This document shows, piece by piece, positions 11,092 through 22,029 of a stretch of DNA of 64,000 nt (position 1 is the stretch's first letter; each line of letters begins with the position of its first letter). The position numbers and the translations under genes were made by a program. The notes beneath the pieces were generated by a model that was not told where the DNA came from, searched no databases, and saw only the letters and a list, made by a program, of their open reading frames with translations. The stretch is from Crambe crambe (Eukaryota > Porifera > Demospongiae > Poecilosclerida > Crambeidae), in the NCBI GenBank assembly GCA_963924555.1, contig OZ004591.1, forward strand, positions 4,898,001 to 4,962,000. The letters run 5' to 3'.

Positions 11092-11866
11092 AATGAAAAA
11101 AAGATGTAGGGATGACCACTGCTCAAAAAAGTAAGGAAACAAGAAGGATGGAAATGGGATCAATCTTTGTTCTGTATATCCAGCCAACAATCCCTACATA
11201 TACACACATTACTACACTATAATCTGAAGTTACCTGACGTATATGTAGGGATTGTTTGCTGGATATACAGAACAAAGATTGATCCCATTTCCATCCTTCT
11301 TGTTTCCTTACTTTTTTGAGCAGTGGTCATCCCTACATCTTTTTTTCATTTCACGAAATACTTTTTCCCTTACTCGTTCCTGGTCTTTTTTCCTCTCTTT
11401 TATGGTTTTAGCTATGATTAGAGTTCATTCTTCTATGTGTATGCAGGGACAGATGAAAGAAGTTCTCCAATAGCATACCAGCCCAATCATTTATCGAGTC
11501 AAGGTGTTGTGTTGTTGAGCCATACTTGGAGGTCGAAGATGCTGAAATAGAGTCTACCGTGGTGAATCTAAATCCCCGAATCGATACAGTAGTCTATCAT
11601 CAGCTAGAGCTAGCTAGCTAGCTAGAGACAGCTGAGTAATATTATGATTTCGAATAATTGGATATTCAAATACATGCGCATGCGTATTATAGAAAAGATG
11701 GCTTCCTAATTGAATTAGTCGAGTGCTGTGCTCCATAGTGTCTCCTTTTTCATCGACTCTTTCGAGGATCAACGAGTAGAAAAGATCGTAGTTGGTAGAA
11801 TTTGGAGTGGATTTGTCCAGAAATCATGGCTGTAGCTTGAGTGGTTCGAGAGATATGGTTGTCTAA

Positions 11867-11905
<39 letters not shown>

Positions 11906-11925
11906 GTAAGGGAAAAAACATTTTT
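11071..11925. mobile_element. Composite foldback element, family F, copy 1
   Basis: Two nested inverted-repeat arrangements share the sequence agtaagggaaaaa. Segment 11071-11200 is inverted at about 11240-11371 (arms about 130 bp, containing ggaaatgggatcaatctttg). The end of the right arm (11357-11375) is in turn inverted at about 11905-11925, enclosing a further 550-bp body that ends in an (aat)n microsatellite (about 11870-11900). A second copy lies at 13278-13988 with the same order of blocks, which confirms the whole as one mobile unit. No protein-coding capacity. It interrupts transporter copy 3. Confidence 0.75.
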
Positions 11926-12187
11926 AAATGTTAAGGCTCATAAATTATGAATTTCCCAAATAGCTATGTTTATATTAATTTATATTATTTGTTTATCAAT
12001 AGTTCTCTACATTTTTAAAAGTTCACATTAATGATATTTAAGGCATTAAGTGGCCGACTTGCGGAATATCTCACAATGAATGGTTCATATGTAGCAGTAT
12101 AATTATGTTATAGATCAGTTTACTTCTACAGGATATACAGAGGATAGACACCGGGCAGAGCCGAGGCATCTAAAACAACCCGAGTAT

Positions 12188-12567
12188 CAGTGGCGGATTT
12201 AGGGTGGTTCCTAGGGTTCCATGGAACCCCCCTTTCATACAATAAGGCTGGCAGAGTCTTGGCAGAGACTCTAAGCAACTTATAAGAGTCTCCTAACCTA
12301 CGTACTACTTCTTATTCTACGATCGATGGCGGGCTCCGCCTTTTCCGGAACTGTTTAGCTAGAAAGGGAATTTCCCATTGCTACGTGTTGTTTATAAGCG
12401 CCAACAGCACTGCCAACAGCTAGCGGGCTATACAGCCTATAGTGGGTAAAGTTTAAACAAAAGGGTGTGGTTAGGTAGAGTGGGCGTGGCTAAGCTAAAA
12501 ATTTTCCGCGCGCTTGCGCGCGGATACAATTGGAACCCTCCTTTCCATTTTTCTAGATCCGCCACTG
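12188..12567. mobile_element. MITE with cagtggcgg termini (hAT-like ends)
   Basis: Starts cagtggcggatttag and ends ctagatccgccactg, near-perfect inverted termini. The 5-mer agtat flanks both sides. The interior has only short frames and the palindrome gcgcgcttgcgcgc. CAGTGGCGGATC-type termini are typical of non-autonomous hAT relatives, which normally give 8-bp duplications; only 5 bp are visible here. An outer pair tctacaggatatac (12125-12138) / gtatatcctgtaga (12569-12582) brackets it. Confidence 0.75.
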
Positions 12568-13277
12568 AGTATATCCTGTAGAAGTGCTCACCTGCATGTG
12601 GTTTATCTGAGCTAGCTAGTACTATGTTTATCTGTCTAAGTAGTATCCATGGATACAAGCTCAACTGCTAGATCTGGAAGATAGGTGATGGCTTCTAACT
12701 TCTTGCCAGTGTTTATACTACAGGCAGATGTCCCCCATGCACTGTAGTACAAATCACACACCTATAACAACTGACAAGACCACTACTTATAACCTAATGT
12801 GTTTCAGAGCCTCCAACCTTAGTATTTTTACTGAAATTTGACCACTAAGCCACTAATTATTAACTATGATTAACACTCATTAACACTTCTTAAAACACGA
12901 TCACACTAGTTGCATTTCATCCATGCAGTTATGATAACTAATCTAGAATGTGCTGAAGGTGAAAATGTTAACTTCAAATAACACTTCAATTAGTTAATAT
13001 ATATTAATTTCATGACTGGTTTCCATTTTACGTATTACATACATTTTAAGGGGGGGTTCCCTGGCTAAAAGTTCTGCACTGGATTACTCATTAACCGTAA
13101 AGTGTGTATTGGCATGAAATTAAGTATGCTATTTTGAATACTTACAAACCAAAAAGTGGGTGTGGCTTAAGAATCGAGGCCAAAATATTGCGTTCAAACA
13201 AAATGAAGACCACTGTTAGGAGCAGAAATAACTCAGAAAAAAATTTCATCGCTTTACACAGTGCTAATTATATGCAT

Positions 13278-13988
13278 AAGGGGGAAAACATTCCCGTGAA
13301 ATGAAAGGAAGTAAGGAAACAAGAAGTAAGGAAACAAGGGTAGGGAGTGGAAATGGGATCTATCTTTGTTCTGTCCCTACATTATAGCTATGTCAGGTAG
13401 CTTCAGGTTATAGTGTACGTAGCTACATGTAGGGATTGTTGGTTGGATATACAGAACAAAGATTGATCCCATTTCCACTCCTACCCTTGTTTCCTTACTT
13501 TTTTGAGTAATGGTCATCCCTATGTACATTTTTTTTTTTTTTGGAAATGTTTTTTCCCTTACTTGTTCCTGGTCTTTTTTTCCCCCTCTCTTCATGTATG
13601 TATGCATGAATGCAAGAGTTCATTCTTCTATGTGTATGCAGGGATAGAAGTTTCTTGAGATGCATAGTTCTCCAATAACATAGCAGCCCAATGATTTATC
13701 AGCAAGTCAAGGCTTGAAATGTTGAGCTATACTTGGAGGTCGAGGATGTAGATGAATCTGAAATAGAGTATACCTGAATAATTGGATATCAAATACATGC
13801 ACATGTGTATTGGTTAGTCGAGTACTGTGCTCCATAGTGTCTCCTTTTTTTTACATCAAGGATCGAGTACAAAAGATTGTAGTTGGTAGAATTTGGAGTG
13901 GATTTATCCAGAAATCATAGCTGTAGCTTGAGTGATTCGAGAGATATGGTTGTCTAAGAAGAAGAAGAAAAAGAATAAAGGGAAAAAT
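13278..13988. mobile_element. Composite foldback element, family F, copy 2
   Basis: Same block order as 11071-11925: aaggg...aaaaca end, ggaaatgggatc arm, inverted arm at about 13440-13560, then the shared body (cttggaggtcgaggatg, gctccatagtgtctcc, tagaatttggagtgga, gagatatggttgtctaag) and a purine-rich end aataaagggaaaaa. Diverged by many small indels from copy 1. The short frames inside it are not genes. Confidence 0.75.
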
Positions 13989-14249
13989 AAAAGTAGGAAT
14001 GGCTGTGTGTGGTTCAAACAAGTTCAGCAACAAGAGAGTGAACTTCAGTCAAGTAACCCCTTACCCATCACCAATATTACCACGAGCTAACTATTCCTAC
14101 TTCACTCCCATGACAGGCCAAGATAGATATAAATAGATATAGATATGATTATTCTATAAAGTAGCTAGCTATAGCAGGAAATTTCATTGCACTCAAATGT
14201 GAAAGTGTTGTTGTTGTTTTTTGTGAATTTACACAGTATATAGATCCTG

Positions 14250-14377
14250 TCTAGTCTCGTTCCCAGTCCTTCCTCTCTCACGTACCGCATGGGAGGAAGA
14301 GAAGAAGAAGTTTCTTCTTTTTCTTCTTCTCTTCCCGTGCGGTACATGAGAGAGGAAGGCCTGGGAACGAGGCTAGA
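14250..14377. repeat. Short foldback palindrome with purine/pyrimidine loop
   Basis: ctagtctcgttcccag at the left is inverted as ctgggaacgaggctag at the right; the stem continues through cttcctctct and gtaccgcat, closing on an aagaagaag/cttcttctt centre. The octamer tagatcct occurs at both outer borders (14241-14248 and 14374-14381). Confidence 0.75.
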
Positions 14378-14431
14378 TCCTATCAACATGTACAAGATAA
14401 ATTATATATAGTAAAAATTTATCATCTTTCT

Positions 14432-14485
14432 GCCATTTTTTAATATCCTCGAAGACCAGCTACCCGTGTCTGGCTTTTTATCACT
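14432..14485 (+). pseudogene. Short 3' relic of an SLC15-like gene
   Basis: ccattttttaatatcctcgaagaccagctaccc...gtgtctggctttttatcact matches the codons for the PFSTSWKTSYPLSCGSGFYIT segment of the intact paralogues with one internal deletion. It may be the detached 3' end of copy 3. Confidence 0.6.
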
Positions 14486-14636
14486 GTACTAGGTACTAGG
14501 GGAATACACGCATTGTGGGACAAGCATACATGCTCAGTTTATCCATTATCATCATGAAAAGAAGCTGCCATGTTAGAAAGTATACATGAACAAGATAATA
14601 ATATATAGTAGAAATTTATTGCTATGCGTAGGAGTT

Positions 14637-14774
14637 TGATCTTATGTTTGGATGGCTAGGGTTTATAAGTGATCATATGTTTGGATGGCTAAGGTCTATA
14701 AGTGATCGTATGTTTGGATGGCTAAGATTTATAAGTGATGGCTAAGTGATTGTATGTTTGGATGGCTAAGGTCC
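14637..14774. repeat. 33-bp tandem repeat, about 4 units
   Basis: The unit tatgtttggatggctaaggt + ttataagtgatcg is repeated four times; the fourth unit carries a partial internal duplication (gatggctaagtgat). Confidence 0.85.
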
Positions 14775-15037
14775 ATCTTTCATAATTATGCATGGTCAAG
14801 TTTATTACATCGCATAATCTTGATCATTGGTCATAATGTTATCATATTTTGAATCCGTCATCTATAAGTTTAATTTTTGATAATAAATTATGCTGATTAT
14901 ACTACATAGCTACATCTGTTTTAATCTTATCGTTGCTACCTATGAAATGAACTTTAAACTCCATTTACAATAATGGCTATAATACTGAAAGTAAAACCAA
15001 CTAACTAATTGCAATATCAACTTACAGTCAGTTTACA

Positions 15038-15044
15038 TATATAA
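15038..15044 (+). promoter_or_regulatory. TATA-like box upstream of transporter copy 4
   Basis: tatataa 68 bp before the ATG at 15106, in the flank shared with copies 1-3. Confidence 0.35.
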
Positions 15045-15105
15045 GTATCCCATACAAATGATTTCATACCATCAGTTTAGCAATTACTTTGAGTCGTACT
15101 ACAAA

Positions 15106-16908
15106 ATGGACAATCGAATCGATGAACAGTCACCGCTCGTACAAGTTGCAGCTACCTCTGTTCGTAAGTCAGCTCATACCTACAACTTCTTCAAAATTGG
15201 CTGCATTAAGTCAAAATCTGCTATAGTGGTACTTTTTTTGACCTTTTCATCATTAGTAGGTACTAACATACTTAATCCAATGAAATTGAAAGGGACATTA
15301 CATGTATCGCATAAAGTGCCAAACTATATTGTTTTCATCATTTTGGCATTTGTAATTATTTCACTTGGAATTATGTTCATCTCACCTATGGCTGGTTTGC
15401 TTGCTGATATCAAATTTGGTCACTACAAGACTCTGCGATGTAGTTCTTATATCACACTTGCAGCCATAAGTTGTTTTTTTTTATCTTTCATTGCGTATAC
15501 CATTATTATTAGCATTGTTACATTTCATAAAGTCCTTTTTGTGCTAATTGCATTAAATTTTGCAACTATTGGTGTGCTTATAACAAGTTCCATTGTATTG
15601 ACTACTAATGCTATCAACTTTGGCATGGACCAGCTCCATGACTCATCAACTCAAGATTCTATTCTCTTTGTGCACTGGTATGTGTGGCTTAACTATCTAA
15701 GTGTTCTTATAACAGAAATTCCATGGAGTCTTTGCTTTTATGATACTTGGTATGTGGACTATGTGGATGCATTCAGGATCATTGGTCTTTCTATGTGTGT
15801 ATTGATTTTTGGCATAATTTCATTCTTCCTTATTGTCTCTCTGTGTGTGGTTCATCATAGACAAAGGTGGTTCTTGATAGAATCTAGTGGTAGAGTCAAT
15901 CCTTACAAACTGGTGTACAGAGTTGTCAAGTTTGCCTGGAACAACAAGATCCCTGTTCGTCGCAGTGCCTTCACCTACTGTGAGGATGAGTGGCCTTCTA
16001 GACTGGATCTCGGCAAACAGAAATATGGTGGACCATTCACTGTAGAGCAGGTTGAAGATGTCAAAGTTTTTCTTGGGGTCTTCAAAGTATTGGTTCTTAC
16101 TGTGCCATTATTTATGCTGCAATTTGTATCAGAATCAATGCTTCCACAATTTGCAATACATAGTAATTTATTTTTCAAGCCTCCTGGAAATACTTCTTCC
16201 CATACTTATGGGCATATGATACGCCATGAAGGATTAATTCACTACTTATTTCTTAGCAGTGGTTTGTTGTCTCCCCTGCTAGTTGTGGTCTCTCTCCCTC
16301 TTTACCTCTTTTTGCTCCGTCCATTCATAACATATCACATTCCAGGGTTGCTGAAGACTATCCTGAAAAGGATAGGAGTAGGGCTGCTGCTGATCATACT
16401 ATCTCTTCTTTGTGCCCTTGCTATGGATGTGGTCGTACATGAAAGAAACAGCAATCAGTTGTGCATGTTTTCTCCAAATCATACCACATATATTGTCAAT
16501 GAATCGACCTCTTACAGGCCAAGTTTATATCAAAATGTGTACTTCTTCATTTCTCAATATGTACTTTCTGCACTGTACAACATGCTTATCGACATTGCAG
16601 TGTTCGAGTTCATTGCTTCCCAAAGTCCTTACTCCATGAAGGGGCTGTTGATTGGTGTACTCTTTTCCTTAAGAATACTAGCACAGGCTCTTGGTATTGT
16701 TATAGTGATACCATTTTCAACCTCCTGGAAGACTAGCTACCCCTTGAGCTGTGGGTCTGGCTTTTATATCACTAATATTTCTATAGGAGTGATAACTTTT
16801 ATAGTATATATTTTGGTGGCTAAGAACTACAAGCATCGAACAAGAGATGAACCATCTTTCATACGTCAATATGCTGAAGAGTATTACTCAAACATTCAAG
16901 ATGAATGA
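15106..16908 (+). CDS. SLC15 (POT/PTR)-like transporter, copy 4
   Basis: A 600-residue protein if started at ATG 15106 (MDNRIDEQSPLV), which aligns with the starts of copies 1, 2 and 5; an in-frame ATG at 15058 would add 16 residues that the paralogues lack. It carries the DEQSPLV acidic dileucine-like motif (Leu-Val rather than Leu-Leu), GLLADIKFGHYKT (Arg of the motif replaced by His), FGMDQL and YGGPFTVEQVEDVK. The N-terminal third differs clearly from copies 1 and 2 but resembles copy 5, while the last ~250 residues are almost the same in all copies. No ExxER motif in TM1. Intronless. Confidence 0.8.
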   Translation: MDNRIDEQSPLVQVAATSVRKSAHTYNFFKIGCIKSKSAIVVLFLTFSSLVGTNILNPMKLKGTLHVSHKVPNYIVFIILAFVIISLGIMFISPMAGLLADIKFGHYKTLRCSSYITLAAISCFFLSFIAYTIIISIVTFHKVLFVLIALNFATIGVLITSSIVLTTNAINFGMDQLHDSSTQDSILFVHWYVWLNYLSVLITEIPWSLCFYDTWYVDYVDAFRIIGLSMCVLIFGIISFFLIVSLCVVHHRQRWFLIESSGRVNPYKLVYRVVKFAWNNKIPVRRSAFTYCEDEWPSRLDLGKQKYGGPFTVEQVEDVKVFLGVFKVLVLTVPLFMLQFVSESMLPQFAIHSNLFFKPPGNTSSHTYGHMIRHEGLIHYLFLSSGLLSPLLVVVSLPLYLFLLRPFITYHIPGLLKTILKRIGVGLLLIILSLLCALAMDVVVHERNSNQLCMFSPNHTTYIVNESTSYRPSLYQNVYFFISQYVLSALYNMLIDIAVFEFIASQSPYSMKGLLIGVLFSLRILAQALGIVIVIPFSTSWKTSYPLSCGSGFYITNISIGVITFIVYILVAKNYKHRTRDEPSFIRQYAEEYYSNIQDE

Positions 16909-18454
16909 TAATAATAGTATTTCATATTAAAAGTTATGGTGTGTTTTTATTTAGCTTCTCACTGTGAATTCATGAAGCATAACCCAATTTACATACACAT
17001 ATTATTCATCCCTGGTTATCCCCATAATATTGATATGAATAATACTAAGGAAGTGTAGAACATTTGAAAGCAAACGAGCAAGGAAGTATTAAAGGGTAAC
17101 TGACATGAAAAAAATCATTTCTCAATTTATTACATTTTTGGGTTGCTTGTATACCTACATCACTGGGAAGAAATATGAGAAGCATTGCATTAAAGTCTCA
17201 CTGAGATAATAGCACTAGAAGTTGGCACTGAATTTCATTTACATCCTGTTTTGGGCGGTGCTTACTTGTGATGTCATAGAGGGAACTCATTGTACAATCC
17301 CTATCAGAGAGTGCATCAGCACTCTCTAAGGATGGCCGATCAAAGGTCATAAGACTGTATAAACTAAAACTCTTCTTTTTCTTCTACCCTTGCTCTACAG
17401 GTTCTCAGAAGGCTACAATGAAATATATCTAAACTGAAGAGGGAAGAATTCTAAAATTAACATAAGAAAAAATGACATCTAAAAATCGACTTTTGTTCAG
17501 TTTGCTCATTAAATAATAATAATAGCTAATTAAAAATAATTTAAGATCAGCGTAGCTACTGGCTTACTGGAACCATGTGTGAAATACAAACTCCAGCATT
17601 TGTATTATTTTCCATCTATGATATCACAAGACTTTAAGCCCCGCCCGGCCCTGCACACTATTATATGTTCCACGAAATCGAGTAGCCAATTATGTTTAAA
17701 TACAGTCACTGAGTGATATAGCTATAAAACCTATAATAAACCTCATAGCTAAGTCTTCATAAAAATGTGCTCCAAAATCTCCCAGTTATTCTATTCCCCA
17801 ATTATTCTCAAGTCATGCTCTAGCTATATCAGCTGATGAAGGAGAACCTTTCTAGCAGCTCTAGACCAATGTAGAAGAGGATTCCTCTGAAGCCTGCTGC
17901 TCTAGTGTTAGCAAAGTGATTCCAATCTAGCTATGTGTTCCCACAACATATACTCACGATAAAAAAGAGGCTATATATATTGTACATTTCAGTTTCAATC
18001 AGGTTGAAACTTACTATTTTATGTTGAACCTCTACTGTAGTTGCTCTTAGGTACATTTCACTATTAGCACTGGTTTCTTACTACTCTAACTGTACCATTT
18101 GTTAAGCTCACCTTGTTTATGAGCTCTAGCTAGTCTATCACCAGGGCATATCATGCTTGCTTGATGCACAAGCTACATCTTAGGCTGCATCTACATCCAA
18201 GCAGGTCTGAAATCGGCTTATTGAATGTTATGGCACTGAGAAAATTAGTAGGAGGGGACAAGGATGTGTCATAATTGCTATATTAAAAGTCACTACGAAA
18301 CAATGAACAGTAATCACTGAATGGCTAAGCACATAGCGTGCAAGGGCTCATGGTGATATGAGGCCTATCACATTGTGGTGTTTCCTTCCCCAATCACTCT
18401 TTTGTGGTGTGTATATGACATACATAATGTTTATCATCTGTAACTATCTAGTAG
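16909..18454. other. Intergenic, no gene recognised
   Basis: AT-rich sequence without a convincing frame or splice pair. The only structure noted is a small perfect hairpin, agagagtgc...gcactctct, at 17306-17327. Confidence 0.4.
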
Positions 18455-18758
18455 CCATAGGCGGAGGAACATTAATTTACCTGGGGGGGGGGGGGGGGGG
18501 GGGCCAACCCCAAACCCCTGTGTACCAACAATAGTTGTGATTTAATCAAAATTCAGTCAACACAAACAAGTTATATACGTAACAGTAAGTTCTACGTAAT
18601 AGATACCAAAATAATATCTTCCAGCAATTAGCAATCAAGCTGCTGCAGTTTAAGGGACTAACTTAGCCTCCTGTGTGAATAATTTTCACGTTTGTCACTT
18701 TGCACATGCAGTCATGTATAACTGTCTCCTACAATGACTTAATAGTTGCATGAAATCT

Positions 18759-18791
<33 letters not shown>

Positions 18792-18858
18792 AAACCATAA
18801 GTCTAAACATCTGGGGGGGGCCATGGCCTCCTGGCCCCCCTGGTTCCTCCGCCTATGG
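18455..18858. mobile_element. MITE with ccataggcggaggaac termini and long G tracts
   Basis: The 16-bp termini ccataggcggaggaac and gttcctccgcctatgg are exact inverted copies, flanked by tag on both sides. The interior has two uninterrupted G runs of 20 or more near each end (about 18482-18503 and 18760-18789). Frames here read as poly-Gly and are artefacts. Confidence 0.75.
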
Positions 18859-19356
18859 TAGCTATGCTAGTTCTGTTTCTGTATCAATGAAATTGACGAT
18901 CATAATATTATGTAAGTGCAGCAGTACCTATAGCTATAGTCTCGAGCATTTCGAAACTGTTTCTATTTTTTAACATTTTTCTATATACAAATTTGTGTGC
19001 TGTAGACATCAATGGTTTCAGCAGGTTATGTCATACTAATAAGGTGTCTGCTGCCAAGCAAGCTCCTTTTAGTTACTAGTCAGCTTGTTTGCTTATACAC
19101 ACCTTACTTATTACACTCTGTTTCCTCCATTTTTTATTGGACACCTTTTCTGTTTAGCTACTTCACATACTTTTTAACTTTACACCTTTTTTATATAACC
19201 TTACACCCTGTATATTATGAGCACCCAGTGTTTGTTGACAGTACTGTAATGGTTGATCTAGCCTTGTAATTTCAAAACTGACTTTCATTTATAACTAGAG
19301 TCACTACAAATCATTTTTCAGTCTGTACTAGTTGAGTGTATCGATATTCTATTGCA

Positions 19357-21153
19357 ATGGATGGTCAAGTCAATGAACAGTCACCACTCTTACAAGTTGC
19401 AGCTACCTCTGTTCGTAAGTCAGCTCATACCTACAACTGCTTTAAAATTGGCTGCATTAGGTCAAAATCTGCTATAGTGGTACTTTTTTGGACTTTTTCA
19501 GCATTGGTAGGTTATAACATAATTAATCCAATAAAATTGCAAGAGACAGTATATATACCACAAAAAGTGTCAAACTATAAGGTTTCAGTCGTCTTGGTAT
19601 GTATAATTATTTTCCTTGGAATTATATTCATCTCACCTATGGCTGGTTTGCTTGCTGATATCAAATTTGGTCGCTACAAGACTCTGAAATGTAGTTCTTA
19701 TATAACACTTACAGCCATAACTTTCCTTTCAATTTTTTACATCGTGATTATCATGGTTGTTAGAATTGTTACACCTCATCATATCCCAGGAGCCATTTTT
19801 TTATCAATTCCTCTAGTAACTATGGGTATGCTTATGACAAGTTCTATTGTATTGATTACTAATGCTATCAACTTTGGCATGGACCAACTCCACGACTCAT
19901 CAACTCAAGATTCTATTCTCTTTGTGCACTGGTATGTGTGGCTTAACTATCTAAGTGTTCTTGTAACAAAAGTCCCATGGAGTCTTTACTTTTATGATTC
20001 TTGGTATGTAGACTATGTGGACGCATTCAGGATCATTAGTCATTCTTTGTATATATTAATTTTTGGCATAATTTCATTCCTCCTTATTGTGTCCATGTGT
20101 GTGGTTCATTACAAGCGAAGGTGTTTCTTGATAGAATCTGGTGGTAGAGTCAATCCTTATAAACTGGTGTACAGAGTTGTTAAGTTTGCCTGGCACCACA
20201 AGATCCCTGTTCGTCGCAGTGCCTTCACCTACTGTGAGGATGAGTGGCCTTCAAGACTGGATCTCGGCAAACAGAAATATGGTGGACCATTTACTATAGA
20301 GCAGGTCGAAGATGTCAAAGTTTTTCTTGGGATCTTCAAAGTATTGGTTTCCATTGTGCCATTATTTATGCTGCAATCTGTATCAGAATCAATGCTTCCA
20401 CGATTTGCAATACATAGTAATTTATTTTTCAAGCCTCCTGGAAATACTTCTTCCCATGCTTTTGGGCATATGATACGCAATGAAGGATTTGTTCACTACT
20501 TATTTCTCAGCAGTGGTTTGTTATCTCCCCTGCTGGTTGTGGTCTCTCTCCTTCTTTACCTCTTTTTGCTTCGTCCGTTCATTACATATCACATTCCAGG
20601 GTTGCTGAAGACTATCCTGAAAAGGATAGGAGTAGGGTTGCTTCTGATCATATTATCTCTTCTTTGTGCCCTAGCTATGGATGTGGTCGTACATGAAAGA
20701 AACAACAATCAGTTATGCATGTTGTCTAATTATACCACACATGTTGTCAATGAGTCTACCTCATACAAGCATCTTTTATATCAAAATGTGTACTTCTTCA
20801 TTTCTCAGCATGTACTTTCTGCACTGTACAACATGCTTATCGATATTGCAGTGCTTGAGTTCATTGCTTCCCAAAGTCCTTACTCCATGAAGGGGCTGTT
20901 GATTGGTGTACTCTTTTCCTTAAGAATACTAGCACAGGCTCTTGGTATTGTTATAATGATACCATTTTCATCTTCCTGGAAGACTAGTTACCCCTTGAGC
21001 TGTGGGTCTGGCTTTTATATCACTAATATTTCTATTGGAGTGATAACTTTTATAATGTATTTTTTGGTGGCTAAGAACTATAAGCATCGAACAAGAGATG
21101 AACCATCTTTCATACGTCAATATGCTGAAGAGTATTACTCAAACATCCATTAG
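19357..21153 (+). CDS. SLC15 (POT/PTR)-like transporter, copy 5
   Basis: ATG 19357 gives a 598-residue protein (MDGQVNEQSPLL). It has the EQSPLL dileucine motif, GLLADIKFGRYKT, FGMDQL and YGGPFTIEQVEDVK, with 11-12 hydrophobic segments. It ends in SNIH and lacks the last few residues (QNE/QDE) of its paralogues. Unlike copies 1-4, its 5' flank is different: a tttttcag tract at about 19314-19321 precedes the start, which might be the acceptor of a 5'-UTR intron. Coding region intronless. Closest to copy 4 in the N-terminal half. Confidence 0.8.
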   Translation: MDGQVNEQSPLLQVAATSVRKSAHTYNCFKIGCIRSKSAIVVLFWTFSALVGYNIINPIKLQETVYIPQKVSNYKVSVVLVCIIIFLGIIFISPMAGLLADIKFGRYKTLKCSSYITLTAITFLSIFYIVIIMVVRIVTPHHIPGAIFLSIPLVTMGMLMTSSIVLITNAINFGMDQLHDSSTQDSILFVHWYVWLNYLSVLVTKVPWSLYFYDSWYVDYVDAFRIISHSLYILIFGIISFLLIVSMCVVHYKRRCFLIESGGRVNPYKLVYRVVKFAWHHKIPVRRSAFTYCEDEWPSRLDLGKQKYGGPFTIEQVEDVKVFLGIFKVLVSIVPLFMLQSVSESMLPRFAIHSNLFFKPPGNTSSHAFGHMIRNEGFVHYLFLSSGLLSPLLVVVSLLLYLFLLRPFITYHIPGLLKTILKRIGVGLLLIILSLLCALAMDVVVHERNNNQLCMLSNYTTHVVNESTSYKHLLYQNVYFFISQHVLSALYNMLIDIAVLEFIASQSPYSMKGLLIGVLFSLRILAQALGIVIMIPFSSSWKTSYPLSCGSGFYITNISIGVITFIMYFLVAKNYKHRTRDEPSFIRQYAEEYYSNIH

Positions 21154-21700
21154 TTCATGTAGTTTAGTTAGCTGTATCATTTTTCTCTTTTGCCATTTTT
21201 TAAAAGCATAAAAGATACATCTAGCAGTAATTATTTATAGTTGTCATGACTAAAAGATTTGTTTGTTCATAATAATTATAGCCAAAGCTAGCTAAAGCTT
21301 TCATTGATATCAGATGACTGGCTACAGTGTAGGAGGTTGGAGGATGGTTATCTCAATTAATCTGCAGTAGCTAGAAAATAAAAGAGTCTCCACAGCAGCA
21401 AGATGTTTCATCAACTGCATTATGAAAGTGAGTTATTAGCTCTTGTTACCCATCCCCATGGCTCCAGAAGATAACTTAAAAGCTGGCTCCGGAAGACTAT
21501 CCACTAAAGTCGAATTAGCTGCTATCTAGTGATAGTGTGGATAGATACATAGCTATGTCCAAGATTCTGAAACCTTTAGGTCACACAATTTAACAGTAGC
21601 TAGCTAGAATGCAACTGCTGCAGATGCTTTCCTTTTGTTGGATTCAAGAAACTCCAAACTGGTGCACTTATTGTGTATCTGAGAAGCCTGCATGTACACT

Positions 21701-21760
21701 TAATATTTTACCTTCTGGAGGACTAGCTGCCCCTTTAGCTGTGGACCTGGTTTTTATTCA
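21701..21760 (+). pseudogene. Short 3' relic of an SLC15-like gene
   Basis: ttaccttctggaggactagctgcccctttagctgtggacctggtttttat matches the SWKTSYPLSCGSGFY codons of the intact genes with substitutions only. An additional array member once lay downstream of copy 5. Confidence 0.6.
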
Positions 21761-22029
21761 GGCCTAAGAGTGTATTTGGTTTCACTGTATTCAAGCAAGA
21801 CTGCATAAACACAGGTAGGCCATTATCAAAGCCTAATTTTTTCGGGGACTGAACATTGTTCTTTCTGCATGCAGGGAAGCTTGTGAAGAGGCACATAGAC
21901 CTGAATGGCAAGCTCATATCCATGGGGCAACCAGCTCCTCTATCATGATGACCTTTTCAAGCACTCCATCAGCACAGCAAGTGATCACACTGATTTTGTA
22001 GACAGGAGCGAAACTTTGATGATTGCATA

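Noticed and set aside
12437-14395. Several 60-76 codon frames between transporter copies 3 and 4
   Set aside because: All fall within foldback elements, the hAT-like MITE or the palindrome at 14250-14377.
18746-18973. Poly-Gly frame
   Set aside because: Created by a poly-G tract in a MITE.
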